A DNA stretch of 64,000 bases from [Synechococcus] sp. NIES-970 (lineage in GTDB: Bacteria > Cyanobacteriota > Cyanobacteriia > Cyanobacteriales > MRBY01). Where the stretch lies: contig AP017959.1 in assembly GCA_002356215.1 (NCBI GenBank), positions 2,434,195-2,498,194 on the forward strand, read 5' to 3'. The notes beneath the pieces are model-generated. The model searched no databases, was not told where the DNA came from, and saw nothing but the letters and a program-made list of their open reading frames with translations. Shown piece after piece: positions 48,276 to 58,190 of the stretch; position 1 is the stretch's first letter, and each line of letters opens with the position of its first letter. The position numbers were made by a program, and so were the translations under genes.

Positions 48276-49705
48276 CCATTGGTTTTCATCAACTGGTAGA
48301 GGCGCTTAAATTCCCGTTGTTGTACCCCATGGTCAACGATCGCCTCCGGGTAGTTATATTGACGGCGAATCAAGCTCGGAATTTTGCCCGTCAGCAAAAC
48401 TTGAGTATCCAGCTTAGATAATTCCGGCAGCCACTGGCGGATATAATCCCCTTCGCTGTCGAATTTTTGCGCTTGGGTATAGGGGTTAAAAATCCGCAAG
48501 GGTTTAGGATCCATGCCACTGGAGGCGCTCCACTGCCAGCCACCATTGTTCGCCGAGAGATCCCCATCGACGAGGGTCTGCATAAAATATTTTTCGCCCC
48601 AACGCCAATCGATAATTAGATCTTTCGTGAGAAAGCTGGCGACGATCATCCGACAACGGTTGTGCATCCAGCCTGTTTCGTTCAGTTGGCGCATGGCTGC
48701 ATCGATAATTGGGTAGCCCGTCTGACCCTGGCACCAAGCTTGAAATTTTTGCTCGTCGTTTTCCCAGGGGAATGCCTGAAAATCTGCGCGGTAGGGTCCC
48801 TGGGCCAGTTCCGGGAAAAAGAAAAGGCAATGTTGATAGAATTCCCGCCAGGCCAATTCCTGCTGCCAAGTTTTTACGCCGGCCTCTGCTTCCTCGCTGC
48901 GACAATGTTCTAGGGCCGTTTCCGTGGCCTGCCAGACTGTGCGAATGCCGATCGCCCCAAATTTTAAAGCGGCACTGAGGCGGGATGTCCCCTCAACGGC
49001 GGGAAAGTTGCGATCGCCGTCGTATTGTTCAATAAAGTTTTCGGTAAAACGTGTGAGTTGTTCCAGGCTGGCCGCTTCCCCCACCGGCACCGTAAAGGGT
49101 TTGTCCCAACTAAAGCCTAGATCCGCCAAGGTCGGTAAGGCGATCGCCCCCAGACTTTCGGCTATTTTATTTTCCGCGTCCGTTAACCCCTGGCAAGCTT
49201 TGGGGGTCGCCACGGGGGCCGCCTTCGTTTTTTGGGACCAATTTTTCCAGAAGGGCGAATAAACGGTGTAGGGCTTTTTTGACTGGGTGAACACCTTCCC
49301 CGGCCCATGGAGCAGTTGATCCCAAAAAGTTTCCACCTTGACAGCGATTTTACGGAGGGCGATCGCCATTTGGTGGTCCCGCTGTTGGGCGTAGGGTTCC
49401 ACATCCAGATTCCAGTAGACGGTATGGGCTTTTAAGGATTCCGCTACCTTCGGCAACACTTCCAGGGGATTCCCGCGAAAAAGTAAAAGCTGACTACCGA
49501 CTTTTTGGTAATGTTCTGCCAATTCTGCCAGGCAAGCCAACAGGTATTTCACCCGGGCTGGGGCCACGTCGTCTTTTTCTAAAATGGCCGGATCCAGACA
49601 AAAAATACCGACCACCTTTGCCGATTGTTGCCGTGCTTCAGCCAGGGCGACATTATCATGCAGCCGCAGATCCCGCCGATGCCAATGTAAAACCAGTTCA
49701 CCCAT
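48272..49705 (-). CDS. phr: Deoxyribodipyrimidine photolyase
   Basis: About 477 residues. The N-terminal domain binds the antenna chromophore ([33 protein letters not shown]), and the C-terminal FAD domain has the usual [61 protein letters not shown] and [15 protein letters not shown]. It repairs cyclobutane pyrimidine dimers using blue light. The last four bases overlap the end of the convergent S4 gene. The ATG at 49705 is used. Confidence 0.96.
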   Translation of the reverse strand: MGELVLHWHRRDLRLHDNVALAEARQQSAKVVGIFCLDPAILEKDDVAPARVKYLLACLAELAEHYQKVGSQLLLFRGNPLEVLPKVAESLKAHTVYWNLDVEPYAQQRDHQMAIALRKIAVKVETFWDQLLHGPGKVFTQSKKPYTVYSPFWKNWSQKTKAAPVATPKACQGLTDAENKIAESLGAIALPTLADLGFSWDKPFTVPVGEAASLEQLTRFTENFIEQYDGDRNFPAVEGTSRLSAALKFGAIGIRTVWQATETALEHCRSEEAEAGVKTWQQELAWREFYQHCLFFFPELAQGPYRADFQAFPWENDEQKFQAWCQGQTGYPIIDAAMRQLNETGWMHNRCRMIVASFLTKDLIIDWRWGEKYFMQTLVDGDLSANNGGWQWSASSGMDPKPLRIFNPYTQAQKFDSEGDYIRQWLPELSKLDTQVLLTGKIPSLIRRQYNYPEAIVDHGVQQREFKRLYQLMKTNG

Positions 49706-49812
49706 CCTTAAAAATTGCCCCATTGAACGCGGCTTATATGGTAATTGAGCTGCAAAAAAGGAGCAAGGTCATACCCTGCTCCTCTAATTGATGATTGTTC
49801 CCCTAAAACAGA

Positions 49813-51588
49813 TTATTCAGTTCTACCAGAGGATTCCTGTAACCCCATCATGTGGGCATTGCTCTTGCCAGGGATAACCATCGGGTAGCAGTTTTCATCC
49901 TTTTTCACCCGGACATCCAACAGCACCGGGCCGTCATGGGCCAACATTTCGGCGATCGCCCCGGCCAAATTATCTGGGTGATCCACCACCATGCCCTTAA
50001 TGCCAAAGGCCTGGGCGAGCAGTTCAAAGTTGGGCATCCCCGCTTCCATATTGGAGGACGAATAGCGCTGACCATAGAAGTTTTGCTGCCATTGGCGCAC
50101 CATTCCCTGCCAGCCATTGTTAAGGATCACAGTTTTGACATTAATGCCGTAATGGGCGAGGGTGGCCAGCTCCTGCAAACACATTTGGAAACTCGCATCG
50201 CCACTGATACAAATGACCTCTTCGTCGGCGATCGCCACCTTGGCACCTAGGGCCGCCGGCAAACCAAAACCCATGGTCCCCAGACCCGCACTAGAAATCC
50301 AGCGGCGGGGGCCATTTTTCAGGAACTGGGCAGCCCACATCTGGTGCTGACCCACATCGGTGGTGTAGTAGGCATGGGGTGCTTGGCGGTCTAATTCGAC
50401 GATCACCGACTGGGGCGAAATCGCGTCCGCAAAGCGGGGCGCCACCAAAGGATACTTTTGTTTCCAGCCTTGGATTTTATGTAGCCATTCCTCAGTGGGT
50501 TTGTTGCCGAGGGGAAGGCCCTTACTGCCCAACTGCTGCAACATCTCGATCAGTACCCGGCGTACATCCCCAACGATCGCCACCTCAGGCGCTCGGTTTT
50601 TGCCTACTTCGGCGGGGTCAATATCAATGTGAATTACCTTTGCTTCCGAGGCAAATTCGTCCAGTTTGCCAGTCACCCGGTCATCAAAACGGGCTCCCAC
50701 CGCGATCAAGAGGTCACACTCACTCACGGCGAAGTTGGCATAGGCAGAACCATGCATCCCCAACATCCCCACAGAGAGGGGGTTATGCTCATCAAAGGCC
50801 CCCAGACCCATGAGAGTGGTGGTTACGGGAATCTGGAACTGTTCTGCTAATTCTTTGATTTCGGCGTGGGCACCGGAGGTAATCGCGCCACCACCGACAT
50901 AGAGTAAGGGTTTGCGAGATTCAGAAATGAGCCGTACCGCCTCGCTAATTTTCGAGGTGTCTCCCTCTACGCGGGGTCTGTAGCCGGGGATATGTACGTC
51001 ACCGGGCTCCACAGGGATATATTCACAAAGCTCTAGGCCCACATCCTTCGGAATGTCCACCAGGACAGGACCAGGGCGGCCGGTGCTGGCAATGTAAAAG
51101 GCTTCAGCCACGATCCGTGCCATGTCCTTCGGGTCCCGCACCACATAGGAATGCTTGACTACGGGGAGAGTGATCCCAAAAATATCAGTTTCCTGGAACG
51201 CATCGGTGCCGATCGCCGCCCGAGAAACCTGACCAGTGATCACCACCATGGGGATCGAGTCCATGTGGGCAGTGGCAATACCCGTTACGAGATTGGTGGC
51301 CCCAGGGCCAGAAGTACCAAAGCAAACGCCCACTTTCCCTGTAGCCCGGGCGTAACCGTCGGCGGCATGGGAAGCCCCCTGCTCGTGACGCACCAGGATA
51401 TGCTTGATTTCCCCCCGCTCTTCCACTGGGTGTAAGGCATCGTAGATCGGCAAAATTGCCCCACCAGGATAGCCAAAAATATATTCGACACCATGGCGCT
51501 TGAGGCTATCGATCAAAATATATGCACCAGAACGAACCTCTGAACGGACAGCAGTCTCAGTTACTGCGGGGGAAGTTGTTGAAACCAC
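49813..51588 (-). CDS. ilvB: Acetolactate synthase large subunit
   Basis: 591 residues, ThDP-dependent. Landmarks: [20 protein letters not shown], the active-site glutamate in HVRHEQGA-like [25 protein letters not shown]-like [12 protein letters not shown], and the ThDP motif [29 protein letters not shown]. Catalyses the first common step of branched-chain amino acid synthesis. Start GTG at 51588. The regulatory subunit gene is not adjacent. Confidence 0.97.
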   Translation of the reverse strand: MVSTTSPAVTETAVRSEVRSGAYILIDSLKRHGVEYIFGYPGGAILPIYDALHPVEERGEIKHILVRHEQGASHAADGYARATGKVGVCFGTSGPGATNLVTGIATAHMDSIPMVVITGQVSRAAIGTDAFQETDIFGITLPVVKHSYVVRDPKDMARIVAEAFYIASTGRPGPVLVDIPKDVGLELCEYIPVEPGDVHIPGYRPRVEGDTSKISEAVRLISESRKPLLYVGGGAITSGAHAEIKELAEQFQIPVTTTLMGLGAFDEHNPLSVGMLGMHGSAYANFAVSECDLLIAVGARFDDRVTGKLDEFASEAKVIHIDIDPAEVGKNRAPEVAIVGDVRRVLIEMLQQLGSKGLPLGNKPTEEWLHKIQGWKQKYPLVAPRFADAISPQSVIVELDRQAPHAYYTTDVGQHQMWAAQFLKNGPRRWISSAGLGTMGFGLPAALGAKVAIADEEVICISGDASFQMCLQELATLAHYGINVKTVILNNGWQGMVRQWQQNFYGQRYSSSNMEAGMPNFELLAQAFGIKGMVVDHPDNLAGAIAEMLAHDGPVLLDVRVKKDENCYPMVIPGKSNAHMMGLQESSGRTE

Positions 51589-51840
51589 GGGATCTACCTA
51601 AGGGATAACTTAAAGGACGAGGATTACACCAGAAAATAATCCGTTTGCTTCCCCATAATTCTTTCCAATGGGGGGATAGATTATTTTGGCGTTTTGTTGT
51701 AAGGAAGCCTACATTTTAAAAGAATTCATGCAAGCTGTCGAGATACTGTATCATGGGCTGCTTTTAAGTTAGATCAGCTCATTTTTTTCAGGCCATTTCT
51801 TGTAAAGGTTCTGTTACAAAAACGTCAGTAAATAATCACT
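51589..51840. promoter_or_regulatory. Upstream region of ilvB
   Basis: An AT-rich 250 bp without genes, presumably the ilvB promoter and leader. A poly-T stretch near 51784 and GTTACAAAAACG near 51810 are noted, but no operator is assigned. Confidence 0.45.
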
Positions 51841-52072
51841 CGGAGGACTCTCCCCTAACCCCTCCAAGGGAAGGATACCTCTCTTTCATGTCCCCCTCCG
51901 TGGGAGGGGCTAGGGGAGGGTTGTTTTCCCCTGGAGGCTTAACCCCCTCTGCCTTCGGCATCTCCCCCCGAGGGGAGACTCCCCTCTCCGGGAGGGTCAC
52001 CCAGCAATTACGCTACACCCCCCTTTCATGTCCCTCTCTTGGGAGGATTTAGAGGAGGGTTATTTTTTCTTC
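51841..52072. repeat. Interspersed repeat cluster A
   Basis: It contains the recurring pieces CCCCTAACCCCTCC, a reverse-complement copy GGGAGGGGCTAGGGG (51902-51916), the CCCCTCTGCCTTCGGCATCTCC hairpin region around 51944-51965, and CTCCCGGAG-like palindromes. The element appears in inverted orientation relative to clusters D-F. It lies between ilvB and the downstream UvrD-like gene and extends a few bases into the end of that gene. Confidence 0.75.
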
Positions 52073-54130
52073 GGTGGCTTGAAGCAGAGGATAGAGGGGG
52101 CCGAGTTGTTCGCTCCCATTGGTGCCGAAGTCGCTATGACAGAGATAAATCTGGATGTCGGTGCGGGCCAGGAGGTCTTGGACAATGTCCTGGAGCCGCT
52201 GCCGATCGCCTTTTTGTTCCGCCGTGATCGACCAGGGTTGGCCATCCCAGTTTTTTAAGAAGACACCGTAGCCAAACAGGGTTGCGGCGCCGCCTTTTTC
52301 CCAGAGGCGCGACCCCACATCCAGCCAAAATTGGTAGGGATGCCGGCGGCGATCGCCCCGGTATTGAAAAATCGTCGCTAGGGTAACAGCATTGCGGGGC
52401 TGGTGGTTGAATTGCTGTTGGGGCCGGGGATTTGTGGTGATGGTATCTTCCTGGAGCAGTTGAATAAATTCCCGAATTTGGGCGCTGATTGACAGATTTT
52501 GATGCAGACGATCGCCACATTGCCAGAAATGCTGGGCCGTTTCCATCAGTTCCCGAAAAGTGGCCAGTTGACCGTAGTCGGGGGACAGTTTTTGCAAGTA
52601 AAAATCCTGGATTGCCCGGTTGAGGGTTTCCAAAACCCCCTGGGGCGTGAGGGCGTCCGTCGTTTGGGCCTGGTGGAACCATTGGCAGATCTGTGTGTAG
52701 GCGGTGCTGGCTTGGTAACCGAGGCGATCGCCCCGGGCCATGGTTGCCACCGGGAGCAGTTGGGGCCGTTCTGGATCGGGCTGGAAACAGTAGTCCACCA
52801 ACAAACCTGCGCGGACAGGGTCAATGGCAGGTTTCCCCTGGGGGGTCTGGGACAGGAGAATCAGCATTTCCGCTACATCGGCCCCATAGATGAGGCGACC
52901 GCAGCCGGGATAAATCAACGCTAAAAGGGTGACGAGCGATCGCCCCCAGGGAGAGCTGTAGAGGGGGCGCTGCTCCTGGAGTGGTTCGAGGGGGATATTG
53001 GCGGCGGCGAGGCCATCCATCAGAGTATAGCGGGCTACTTCGTCTAAGCCAGGGGCAATGATGGCAATGTCCCCAGGGGCGACCCCTTGGTCTTTGACGA
53101 GGTGTTGAATCTGTTCGGTAACCCGGGTCAGCAGTTGGGCGCGGGCGATCGCCTGGATTGATTGCATTTGGGTGGGCAGTCGCTTGCCTAGGGCACGGTG
53201 GTCAAGATAACCCTGGACCTGTGCCCCGAGGCTGCCCGCCAAGCCTGCTTCCCGCTCGAGGGCAATGACCTGACAACATTTAGACAGATTTTGCCAATGG
53301 TCAGGATCGGCCCCCAAGCCGAGGCGCACCCGGCCCACCGGATTTTCTGTAAACACAGCATGACAGCCTTGGTCTAACAGCACCATAGCGATCGCCTGGG
53401 CGATCGCCGGATAATCCTGCACATCATCGGCAAAAATTGCCCGAAACCGTTGTCCCAGGGAAGCTCGATAGGTTTTGTTCGGGAGTAGATGTTGCCCATA
53501 AAGTTCATAGAGAATGCCATAGGTGAGGAAGCCCCGCTCTAAGCACCAATCCCGCCATTGCAAAATCAGCTCCCCAGCAGTCGCGGTGAATGCAGTCAGG
53601 CGATCGCCAAACCCAGCCATGGCCGTCAGCCCCGTTAAGAGGGACAAATTTCCCTGGTGCAGCCGTTGGGGAATCTCTTCGGCCCCGATCCCTGCCGCCC
53701 CCGCGAGGAATAATAAATCCAACAGACGCCGTACCAGGCGATTTTGATAGCGCTCATTGGGGGGCAACTCCCAGGTGCCAAGGGTGTCTACCCACAGTTC
53801 CCGAGCTAACTTTTGCTCCATCTCTGGCCGCAGGCGCAGGGGCAAATCTCCCTTGAGTTCTAGGGGGGTGGCGATTAGGGGCCAAAACAGCTTTACTTCG
53901 TCTTGAATAAAGGCGATCGCCGTTTTGCTCGTAAAGGGATAGGTGCCGTTCAGTTCTGTTTGTAGCCGTGTCGCTAAATCCCATTGGTTGCGGTTATTGG
54001 CCGCCAGCACCAGCAACCCCGGCACGGCGATCGCCCGACAGTCCTGGGCCTCGACCCAAGTTTTGATCTGATTGACCAATGCGGTGGTTTTTCCCGACTG
54101 CGATCGCCCTTGCAACCAAATTCTGCCCAT
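52049..54130 (-). CDS. UvrD/AddB-like recombination protein (degenerate helicase)
   Basis: About 693 residues. Walker A is GRSQSGKTTAL near residue 10. AIFADDVQDYPAIA, equivalent to the UvrD DExQ region, and GDIAIIAPGLDEVARYTLMDGLA are recognisable. The typical late helicase motifs are weak (LATIFQYRGDRRRHPYQFW). It resembles cyanobacterial RecB/AddB-like proteins of the 'recombinase family' and probably acts in DNA repair. The ATG at 54130 is preferred to a TTG eight codons upstream. Its 3' end overlaps repeat cluster A. Confidence 0.7.
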   Translation of the reverse strand: MGRIWLQGRSQSGKTTALVNQIKTWVEAQDCRAIAVPGLLVLAANNRNQWDLATRLQTELNGTYPFTSKTAIAFIQDEVKLFWPLIATPLELKGDLPLRLRPEMEQKLARELWVDTLGTWELPPNERYQNRLVRRLLDLLFLAGAAGIGAEEIPQRLHQGNLSLLTGLTAMAGFGDRLTAFTATAGELILQWRDWCLERGFLTYGILYELYGQHLLPNKTYRASLGQRFRAIFADDVQDYPAIAQAIAMVLLDQGCHAVFTENPVGRVRLGLGADPDHWQNLSKCCQVIALEREAGLAGSLGAQVQGYLDHRALGKRLPTQMQSIQAIARAQLLTRVTEQIQHLVKDQGVAPGDIAIIAPGLDEVARYTLMDGLAAANIPLEPLQEQRPLYSSPWGRSLVTLLALIYPGCGRLIYGADVAEMLILLSQTPQGKPAIDPVRAGLLVDYCFQPDPERPQLLPVATMARGDRLGYQASTAYTQICQWFHQAQTTDALTPQGVLETLNRAIQDFYLQKLSPDYGQLATFRELMETAQHFWQCGDRLHQNLSISAQIREFIQLLQEDTITTNPRPQQQFNHQPRNAVTLATIFQYRGDRRRHPYQFWLDVGSRLWEKGGAATLFGYGVFLKNWDGQPWSITAEQKGDRQRLQDIVQDLLARTDIQIYLCHSDFGTNGSEQLGPLYPLLQATEEKITLL

Positions 54131-54198
54131 TAAACGCCTATCAATTTTCGACAATTCTTCTACAATGATGACCTAGCACAGATCCCATCGCCAAAAAT

Positions 54199-54366
54199 TC
54201 CCCCCGTAGGGGAGCTAGAGAGGTGGCCGATGGGCCGGAGGGGAGTTTAAGCCCCCAGGGGAAAAAGAAAGGTCTACTTACCAGTAGCGCAGTTGGTGGG
54301 TGATCCTTCCCACAGAGAGGAACAAGAAAAGTCCTTCCCCGGGGAAGAAATGCCGGAAGTACAAGG
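54199..54366. repeat. Interspersed repeat cluster B
   Basis: CCCCCCGTAGGGG-like stem, GGCCGATGGGCC, TTTAAGCCCCCAGGGGAAAA, and a 17-nt segment TAGCGCAGTTGGTGGGT at 54285-54301 shared exactly with cluster D. CCTTCCCCGGGGAAG (around 54332-54346) is a further palindrome. Confidence 0.8.
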
Positions 54367-54411
54367 GGGTAATCTCTCAAAAAACAAAAATTAGGAGGGC
54401 GGAGACCACAA

Positions 54412-55698
54412 ATGCCAAACAACTTCATCAAAAAAGCCCGCCGCTGGTTCTACGACACCCCAGACCGGGCCTTAGAACAAGCTTACCGAGCTGCCCTCCA
54501 GATCCAGGCGATCGAACTCGAGCACTTTGGCGGTAAACCCGTCTCCGGTCGCCATGCCGACTATAGCGACAGCGTGATCCGTTACTTCCAGGGAGAAGTT
54601 CGCAAACAACTCAAAATTATTCAGGTGCGCCTCCGGGAATTTCGCTCCTTTAATAGCATCGTCCCCGTCTCCGAGGCCACCCTCCAAAAAAAAGCCAGCA
54701 ATGCCTACTACCCCGACGCCACCGACAAACCCACCGTCATCGTCGAGAAATTGCGCTTCATTGATGAAATTACCGGGCGCTATGGCCGTGGTCTCTCTAA
54801 GCAATCCGTCGCCCTGATCCCCCTCGATCGCCCCCAAACAACCGAGACCGGGGGGGACATTTCTGCCCCTAAACCACAGGTTGAAACGGTTTCTGATAAA
54901 ACGGGCCTCCTGCCCCGCTCGATCCTCCGCACCTTTTCCCGCATCCAGCAGGAGATCGACCCAAAATCCCAGGAAGCAGAGGAGGAGGTGGTTAGCAAAT
55001 TCCGGCGATCGCGTGACAAAACCGCCATCTCGATCAAGTTCCTGCTAACCCTGGTAATTGTGCCCTTGTTGGTGCATCAATTGGCAAAAATTGCGGTGAT
55101 GCCCTTTGTAGAAACCCACTTTTTGACAGAATCGAGCCCTACCCTTTTTGCAAACCAAGACCTAGAAGATGAAGCTTTTCGCGAATTGGAACGTTACCGC
55201 TCCACCCTAGAGATGCGCCAGTTGGTTGGTCTTGCCCCCCCTCTTGATGATGCGGAAATCACGACTAAGGTAAAGGAAAAAGCCACCGAGATTGCCCAGC
55301 GCTACCGGGCCGAGAGTCTCAATGCCTATGGCAATATTTTTGCGGATATTTTTAGCTTTTTCGCTTTTGTGGGGGTGTTACTGGTTAGTCAGCGAGAAAT
55401 CGCAATGCTCAAGGGCTTTTTGGATGAGGTTGTCTATGGCCTGAGTGATTCAGCTAAGGCATTTTTGATTATTTTGTTTACGGATATTTTTGTGGGGTAT
55501 CACTCACCCCATGGCTGGGAAGTGATCCTCGAAAATGTAGCGAAACATTTCGGCATCGCCGAGAGCCGGGACTTTAATTTCCTGTTTATTGCAACGTTCC
55601 CAGTCATTCTCGATACGGTCTTAAAATACTGGATTTTCCGTTACCTCAATCGCATTTCCCCTTCAGCTGTCGCCACCTACCGCAACATGAATGAATAG
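54412..55698 (+). CDS. pxcA: Proton extrusion protein PxcA (CemA homologue)
   Basis: 428 residues. A polar N-terminal half (PDRALEQAYRAALQIQAIELEH) is followed by four membrane helices: ISIKFLLTLVIVPLLVHQLAKIAVMPF, NIFADIFSFFAFVGVLLVSQREIAML, AFLIILFTDIFVGYHSPHGWE and FLFIATFPVILDTVLKYWIF. The C-terminal part is the conserved CemA/Ycf10 region. The family aids light-dependent proton extrusion and inorganic carbon uptake at the plasma membrane. Start at the ATG at 54412 after GGAGACCACAA. Confidence 0.95.
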   Translation: MPNNFIKKARRWFYDTPDRALEQAYRAALQIQAIELEHFGGKPVSGRHADYSDSVIRYFQGEVRKQLKIIQVRLREFRSFNSIVPVSEATLQKKASNAYYPDATDKPTVIVEKLRFIDEITGRYGRGLSKQSVALIPLDRPQTTETGGDISAPKPQVETVSDKTGLLPRSILRTFSRIQQEIDPKSQEAEEEVVSKFRRSRDKTAISIKFLLTLVIVPLLVHQLAKIAVMPFVETHFLTESSPTLFANQDLEDEAFRELERYRSTLEMRQLVGLAPPLDDAEITTKVKEKATEIAQRYRAESLNAYGNIFADIFSFFAFVGVLLVSQREIAMLKGFLDEVVYGLSDSAKAFLIILFTDIFVGYHSPHGWEVILENVAKHFGIAESRDFNFLFIATFPVILDTVLKYWIFRYLNRISPSAVATYRNMNE

Positions 55699-55707
55699 AA
55701 CAAAATC

Positions 55708-55762
55708 CTCCCTTGAGGGAGGTGCCGAAGGCGGAGGGTGTTTTCTTCTTGAGGGAAGCCCT
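55708..55762. repeat. Interspersed repeat cluster C (single module)
   Basis: AAAATCCTCCCTTGAGGGAGGTG followed by CCGAAGGCGGAGGGTGTT: hairpin CTCCC-TTGA-GGGAG and a second small stem, the shortest clear copy of the module. It lies just after pxcA. Confidence 0.8.
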
Positions 55763-55801
55763 TGGAAAGCCCAATGGCCTTGATTCAGTCATTAACGAGC
55801 A

Positions 55802-56224
55802 TCACAAGCTAAACCAATTCACTAACTCTAGGTCTTCGAAACATTGAAAATCTTTCGTGTTGCGCGTCACCAAAGTTAAACTATTGACAACGGCGATCGC
55901 CCCAATTTGACTATCAACCCAGGACGGTGTTTTGCCTTGCGCCCCCAGATAGGCTCGTACTTGGCCATGCCAAATCGCTGCCCTTTGATCATAATCAAAA
56001 ACCTTGAGCCCACCGTGCAGCAAATTCTGTACATATTGCGCAATTCGTTCGCGCTTCTTTGATGAAGGCAATCTTTGGTAGCCAAACACCAGTTCATGGA
56101 TGACGAGAGAAGCCGTTGCCACCTCATGTTGATGTTTTTCCAAGGATAATAAAACCTTAAGATTGGGGACTAATTGCAGTGGCTCCAAGAGGATATTTGT
56201 ATCCAGAAGAAACTTTAGTGTCAT
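55802..56224 (-). CDS. PIN-domain toxin (VapC-like)
   Basis: 140 residues. KFLLDTNILLEPL holds the first acidic residue, IHELVFGY the second, and PSWVDSQIGAIAVVNSLTLVTRNTKDF the third and the conserved TRNxxDF. PIN toxins are Mg-dependent ribonucleases. It overlaps the upstream antitoxin gene by 4 bases and is probably co-translated. Confidence 0.88.
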   Translation of the reverse strand: MTLKFLLDTNILLEPLQLVPNLKVLLSLEKHQHEVATASLVIHELVFGYQRLPSSKKRERIAQYVQNLLHGGLKVFDYDQRAAIWHGQVRAYLGAQGKTPSWVDSQIGAIAVVNSLTLVTRNTKDFQCFEDLELVNWFSL

Positions 56225-56454
56225 AACTCTACATCGCGCCCAGGCTGATGATCGCGCAAATCGATGAAAAATAAATCATCGACTAATCCTTCTCCTGTCG
56301 CCTCAATTTCTGTTCGCATTTTGCTGAGAGCTTGCCACCATAGTGTGGGCGATCGCTCGGGTACCACTTCCAGAGAAACCAGCGCTCCATCTGGAATATC
56401 TAATACTTCCAATAGCTCAATGTGTTGACCGCGTTTAATTCCCTGAATCTGCAT
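56221..56454 (-). CDS. Antitoxin partner of the PIN-domain toxin
   Basis: 77 residues. N-terminal MQIQGIKRGQHIELLEVLDIPDGALVSLEV resembles an AbrB/VapB-like swapped-hairpin fold, and the C-terminal part (VDDLFFIDLRDHQPGRDVEL) likely wraps the toxin. Together with the following gene this is a type II toxin-antitoxin module, likely autoregulated. Confidence 0.8.
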   Translation of the reverse strand: MQIQGIKRGQHIELLEVLDIPDGALVSLEVVPERSPTLWWQALSKMRTEIEATGEGLVDDLFFIDLRDHQPGRDVEL

Positions 56455-56516
56455 CTTTAGCTCCTCCTTTATTTAGCTCGATCTTATCTCACCTCAGAAA
56501 GGCAATGGTTGACTCA

Positions 56517-56697
56517 TGCTGTGGGGTTTGTGCCGCAGGCAGAGGAGGGTTAGCTTCCAGGAGAAAAAAGAAATACTGATTTATAGGTAGCGCAGTTGGT
56601 GGGTAACCCCCCCCTAGCCCCTCCCATGGAGGGGAACATGAAAGATCTCCCCTTGAGGGGAGTTAGAGGGGTGTTCTCCCCGAAGAGAGGATCATTG
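56517..56697. repeat. Interspersed repeat cluster D
   Basis: Contains GCCGCAGGCAGAGGAGGGTTAGC, TAGCGCAGTTGGTGGGT (56588-56604), CCCCTAGCCCCTCCC (56611-56625), and CTCCCCTTGAGGGGAG (around 56647-56662). These pieces follow the same order as in clusters E and F. It separates the toxin-antitoxin genes from the pilin genes. Confidence 0.85.
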
Positions 56698-56708
56698 AGC
56701 AGGGGCTA

Positions 56709-57350
56709 TTAACGATCAGTTAAAACTGTTTTGTAATGTACGCCATCGCAGCGGGTGGCGTCAGCATCGAAGTTCGCGGCGGGGTTGAGCTGCATGCCGC
56801 CCTGGCTAAAGGAACCTGACCCATCAATCACTTCGAGGGGAATATTTGCAGCAGGCAGTTGTTCTTCACAGACAATTGACTTTAGGGTCACAACACCATT
56901 AGCGGAATATAAAACAACACCAGCGCCGTAATCTTTTACGGCTAAAGTATCTTGGGGGTTGGCAAAAAGAAAGGTAGCAGCGGGGATAGAAGTATTATCT
57001 GTTAAGCCTGGCGTGCCACCTGTATAAGCATCTTTATAGGTATAATTTTCGGTGACGACGGGAATGCCAAAAACAAGCTCAGAAATGGAATCAGCGAAGC
57101 GGCTATATTCTTGATAAAAACCGAGTTGACTGCGATTAATCACGCCCATCGTATTGCGGGCTTCTGTCTGTCTCGCTTTGGCGGACATGCTCAAATAAGC
57201 AGGCCAAGCGATTCCAGATAGGATCGCGAGCATCACCATCGTAATTAACAATTCAAGTACAGTCAGTCCTTGAATGTGATACAGTTGGCGATTTTTACTA
57301 CTGATATTTCTATGGTATTTTCGATTTAGAAAACCCAGTATAATTACCAT
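56709..57350 (-). CDS. Type IV pilin-like protein
   Basis: About 213 residues. The prepilin motif is HIQGLTVLELLITMVMLAILSGIAWPAYL, cleaved after Gly, followed by the N-methylated residue (here Leu) and Glu at +5. The body includes ARQTEARNTMGVINRSQLGFYQEYSRFADSI and a possible C-terminal disulfide (two cysteines, IVCEEQ and ATRCDG). It is likely a minor pilin. Start at the ATG at 57350. It follows the major-pilin-like gene on the same strand. Confidence 0.85.
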   Translation of the reverse strand: MVIILGFLNRKYHRNISSKNRQLYHIQGLTVLELLITMVMLAILSGIAWPAYLSMSAKARQTEARNTMGVINRSQLGFYQEYSRFADSISELVFGIPVVTENYTYKDAYTGGTPGLTDNTSIPAATFLFANPQDTLAVKDYGAGVVLYSANGVVTLKSIVCEEQLPAANIPLEVIDGSGSFSQGGMQLNPAANFDADATRCDGVHYKTVLTDR

Positions 57351-57528
57351 CTGCCATAATTCTTGCAAAATTTAACTTGAATAGTTGATTTTTTATAGAA
57401 AAAGCCAGCTTTATAATCAATAAATTAAAGCTGGCATGAATTTTCAGAAGTTAAGTTATATAAACTGATGAAAATCTTTCTAACAGGAGCTAAGGCAACA
57501 TTTCTAGACCTAAGACCTAAACGATTGA

Positions 57529-58101
57529 CTAGAGTGGATCGCCAACAGCACAACCGATAGCAGCACCTGCAGAGGTTGCAGTAGTAGTAAAGGACATATC
57601 TGCACCACCACCAGTTGCCGCAGTCGTTTCTTCACAAATTGCTGTGGTCGTAGTCGTATTGGTGTTTGGTGCAGTACCCTCTGTGAATACGACTGCTCCG
57701 GCAGCATAGTCTCTCACCGCTTGTTGATCGACAGCCGTTGCGAAAATTTCAGCAGTACCAGCACCAACTGTAAACTCACCCTGACTGCCAGCGCCATTAA
57801 CTGTATCGGTGTAGACGTAGTTATCAGTACTGTTAGCAAGACCCAAACCAAGATTGGCGATCGTGTCTGTAAACTCCTGTTGTTCTAGATAGTAAGCTTG
57901 TTGCGCCTTATTCAGAGAAGCCAGTGCCTGTTTTGCTTCAGATTGACGCGCTTTAGCAGCTTGGTTCAAGAATGCAGGAAGGGCGATGGCAGATAGAATA
58001 CCGATGATGATGATGACAACCAACAGCTCGATAAGGGTGAAACCCTTGTCAGCTTTCTTCTTGTTGAGTTGTTGCAGAAGCTTAAAAGTAAAATTTTTCA
58101 T
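57529..58101 (-). CDS. pilA: Type IV major pilin PilA-like protein
   Basis: 190 residues. The leader MKNFTFKLLQQLNKKKADKG is followed by FTLIELLVVIIIIGILSAIALPAFL, cleaved G|F with Glu5. The body carries AKARQSEAKQALASLNKAQQAYYLEQQEF and two cysteines near the C-terminus. It has AAGGAG before the ATG at 58101. It supports surface adhesion, motility or DNA uptake. It and the second pilin form a cluster flanked on both sides by repeats. Confidence 0.94.
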   Translation of the reverse strand: MKNFTFKLLQQLNKKKADKGFTLIELLVVIIIIGILSAIALPAFLNQAAKARQSEAKQALASLNKAQQAYYLEQQEFTDTIANLGLGLANSTDNYVYTDTVNGAGSQGEFTVGAGTAEIFATAVDQQAVRDYAAGAVVFTEGTAPNTNTTTTTAICEETTAATGGGADMSFTTTATSAGAAIGCAVGDPL

Positions 58102-58190
58102 GGGGAATATCTCCTTATTCCGGCCTAAACCGAAATCATTTATCCGTTAGTCCTAAGTTACCCAGCCCATTTTTTTTCCTATCACCCCCC

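Noticed and set aside
52134-52682. 182-codon minus-strand frame inside the UvrD-like gene
   Set aside because: It is an alternative frame of a longer gene with clear motifs; Pro- and Gly-rich without a fold.
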